Below are positions 63,336 through 64,000 of a stretch of DNA of 64,000 bases, piece by piece; the first letter of the stretch is position 1, and each line of letters begins with the position of its first letter. A program made the position numbers and the translations under genes. The notes beneath the pieces were generated by a model. The model was given only the letters and a program-made list of their open reading frames with translations. It did no database searches and was not told where the DNA came from. This DNA comes from an uncultured bacterium. GTDB lineage: Bacteria > Actinomycetota > Coriobacteriia > Coriobacteriales > Coriobacteriaceae. The DNA is taken from contig CAJMOF010000005.1 in the NCBI GenBank assembly GCA_905215065.1, positions 62,001 through 126,000 of the forward strand, given 5' to 3'.

Positions 63336-63380
63336 CCCAAACCACCACAAAGGTGCCTGTCCCCTTTGTGGTGGTTTGGG
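63336..63380. repeat. Perfect 18-bp hairpin (CCCAAACCACCACAAAGG)
   Basis: The arms 63336-63353 and 63363-63380 are perfect reverse complements around TGCCTGTCC. It directly abuts the second 40-bp-phased array and ends 147 bp before the GH1 gene. The theme (GTGCCTGTCC with a dyad) resembles other GTCCC-rich palindromes in the window. Confidence 0.8.
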
Positions 63381-63527
63381 GCGGCGGTATCAAAAAGTGT
63401 CAGACGGGGGCGGCTGCGGGGCGCCTGTGCGCGAAAAGAAGTGTCGGCCTGCGCCGCTGTCGTTGAGCAGCGCGCTGTTTGCGGGGATACTGAAGCTACG
63501 ACAAGCAGCGTATGAAAGGATCGATGT

Positions 63528-64000
63528 ATGGCTTTCCGTAAAGACTTCCTGTGGGGCGGCGCAACGGCTGCCAACCAGTGCGAGGGTGCCTACAACGTGG
63601 ACGGCCGCGGCTTGGCCAACGTGGACGTGGCGCCGCACGGCCCCGAGCGCTACGCGGTGGTCTCCGGCCAGCGCAAGATGCTCGACTTCGAGGACGGTTA
63701 TTACTACCCCGCGCAGACCGGCATCGATTTCTACCACCACTACAAGGAGGACATCGCCCTCTTTGCCGAGATGGGCTTTAAGACCTTCCGCATGAGCCTG
63801 GCCTGGACCCGCATCTTCCCCAACGGCGACGAGACTGAGCCCAACGAGGCCGGCCTGGCCTTCTACGAGGACGTGTTCCGCGAGTGTCAGGCGCACGGCA
63901 TTGAGCCGCTCGTGACCATCACGCACTTCGACTGCCCGATTCACCTCATCAAGGAGTACGGCGGCTGGCGCAACCGCAAGCTCATCGACTTCTACAAGAA
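63528..64000 (+). CDS. 6-phospho-beta-glucosidase (GH1), N-terminal fragment
   Basis: The visible 157 residues begin MAFRKDFLWGGATAANQCEG, the GH1 signature start. They continue with GIDFYHHYKEDIALFAEMGF and MSLAWTRIFPNGDE, then VTITHFDCPIHLIKEYGGW, all in family order. The catalytic Glu residues lie beyond the window. GH1 enzymes of this type hydrolyse phosphorylated beta-glucosides delivered by a PTS, matching the EIIBC at 59952. GAAAGGA lies 7 nt before ATG 63528. The gene is separated from the PTS by two genes and a repeat array, so it may have its own promoter. Confidence 0.9.
   Translation, partial: MAFRKDFLWGGATAANQCEGAYNVDGRGLANVDVAPHGPERYAVVSGQRKMLDFEDGYYYPAQTGIDFYHHYKEDIALFAEMGFKTFRMSLAWTRIFPNGDETEPNEAGLAFYEDVFRECQAHGIEPLVTITHFDCPIHLIKEYGGWRNRKLIDFYK

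Overview
The window is high-GC DNA with dense, mostly plus-strand operons. It looks like a gut Coriobacteriia (Actinomycetota), most likely Collinsella or a close relative. The pointers are an Ech-type [NiFe] hydrogenase operon, an NRAMP-related magnesium transporter of the type characterised in Eggerthella, LuxS, a beta-glucoside PTS with GH1 enzyme, and many palindromic intergenic repeats. The genus is inferred from this mix; no rRNA marker is present.

Layout. 1-137: start of pantothenate kinase coaX (minus strand, cut by the edge). 334-449: initiator tRNA with promoter and terminator. 496-720: an unusual array of 13-bp repeats in alternating orientation at an exact 40-bp step; a second copy lies at 63192-63325. 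857-2887: Old-Yellow-Enzyme/dienoyl-CoA-reductase-like flavoenzyme. 2983-3085: five ~23-bp-phased repeats upstream of a DUF4143-type ATPase. 4725-18268: a four-gene operon for three membrane-anchored extracellular proteins and a 3,556-residue GLUG/beta-helix-like surface protein; I consider this the most interesting system here. 18357-18690: palindromic elements, then a lone IS3-OrfA-like HTH protein. 19556-25230: Ech hydrogenase echAB-C-D-E-F, with EchA and EchB fused.

25317-25968: three 154-160-bp inverted-repeat elements with a shared core. 26029-31337: NarL-type two-component system divergent from a three-gene ABC-2 exporter. 31593-34981: MacB/FtsX-type ABC module bracketed by GGGGACAG-family repeats. 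35244-43668: Fe-S DUF362 protein, lipase-like hydrolase, hemolysin III, CNNM/CorC protein, small envelope/stress proteins, and a NodB-fold protein that has lost its metal ligands. 43989-47104: an MgtE-like CBS protein next to an NRAMP-related Mg transporter, behind a ~205-nt structured leader.

47651-58221: acyltransferase-SGNH protein, then ribokinase, nucleoside hydrolase, LacI regulator, sugar isomerase, split transketolase and FGGY kinase. Together these would turn nucleosides and another pentose-like sugar into pentose-phosphate intermediates. 58357-58845: luxS. 59044-64000: BglG-type antiterminator, PTS EIIBC, alpha/beta hydrolase, DUF4867 protein and the start of a GH1 6-phospho-beta-glucosidase. 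These together look like an aryl- or alkyl-beta-glucoside locus controlled by antitermination.

All calls come from reading the sequence and translations by eye; no database search was run.
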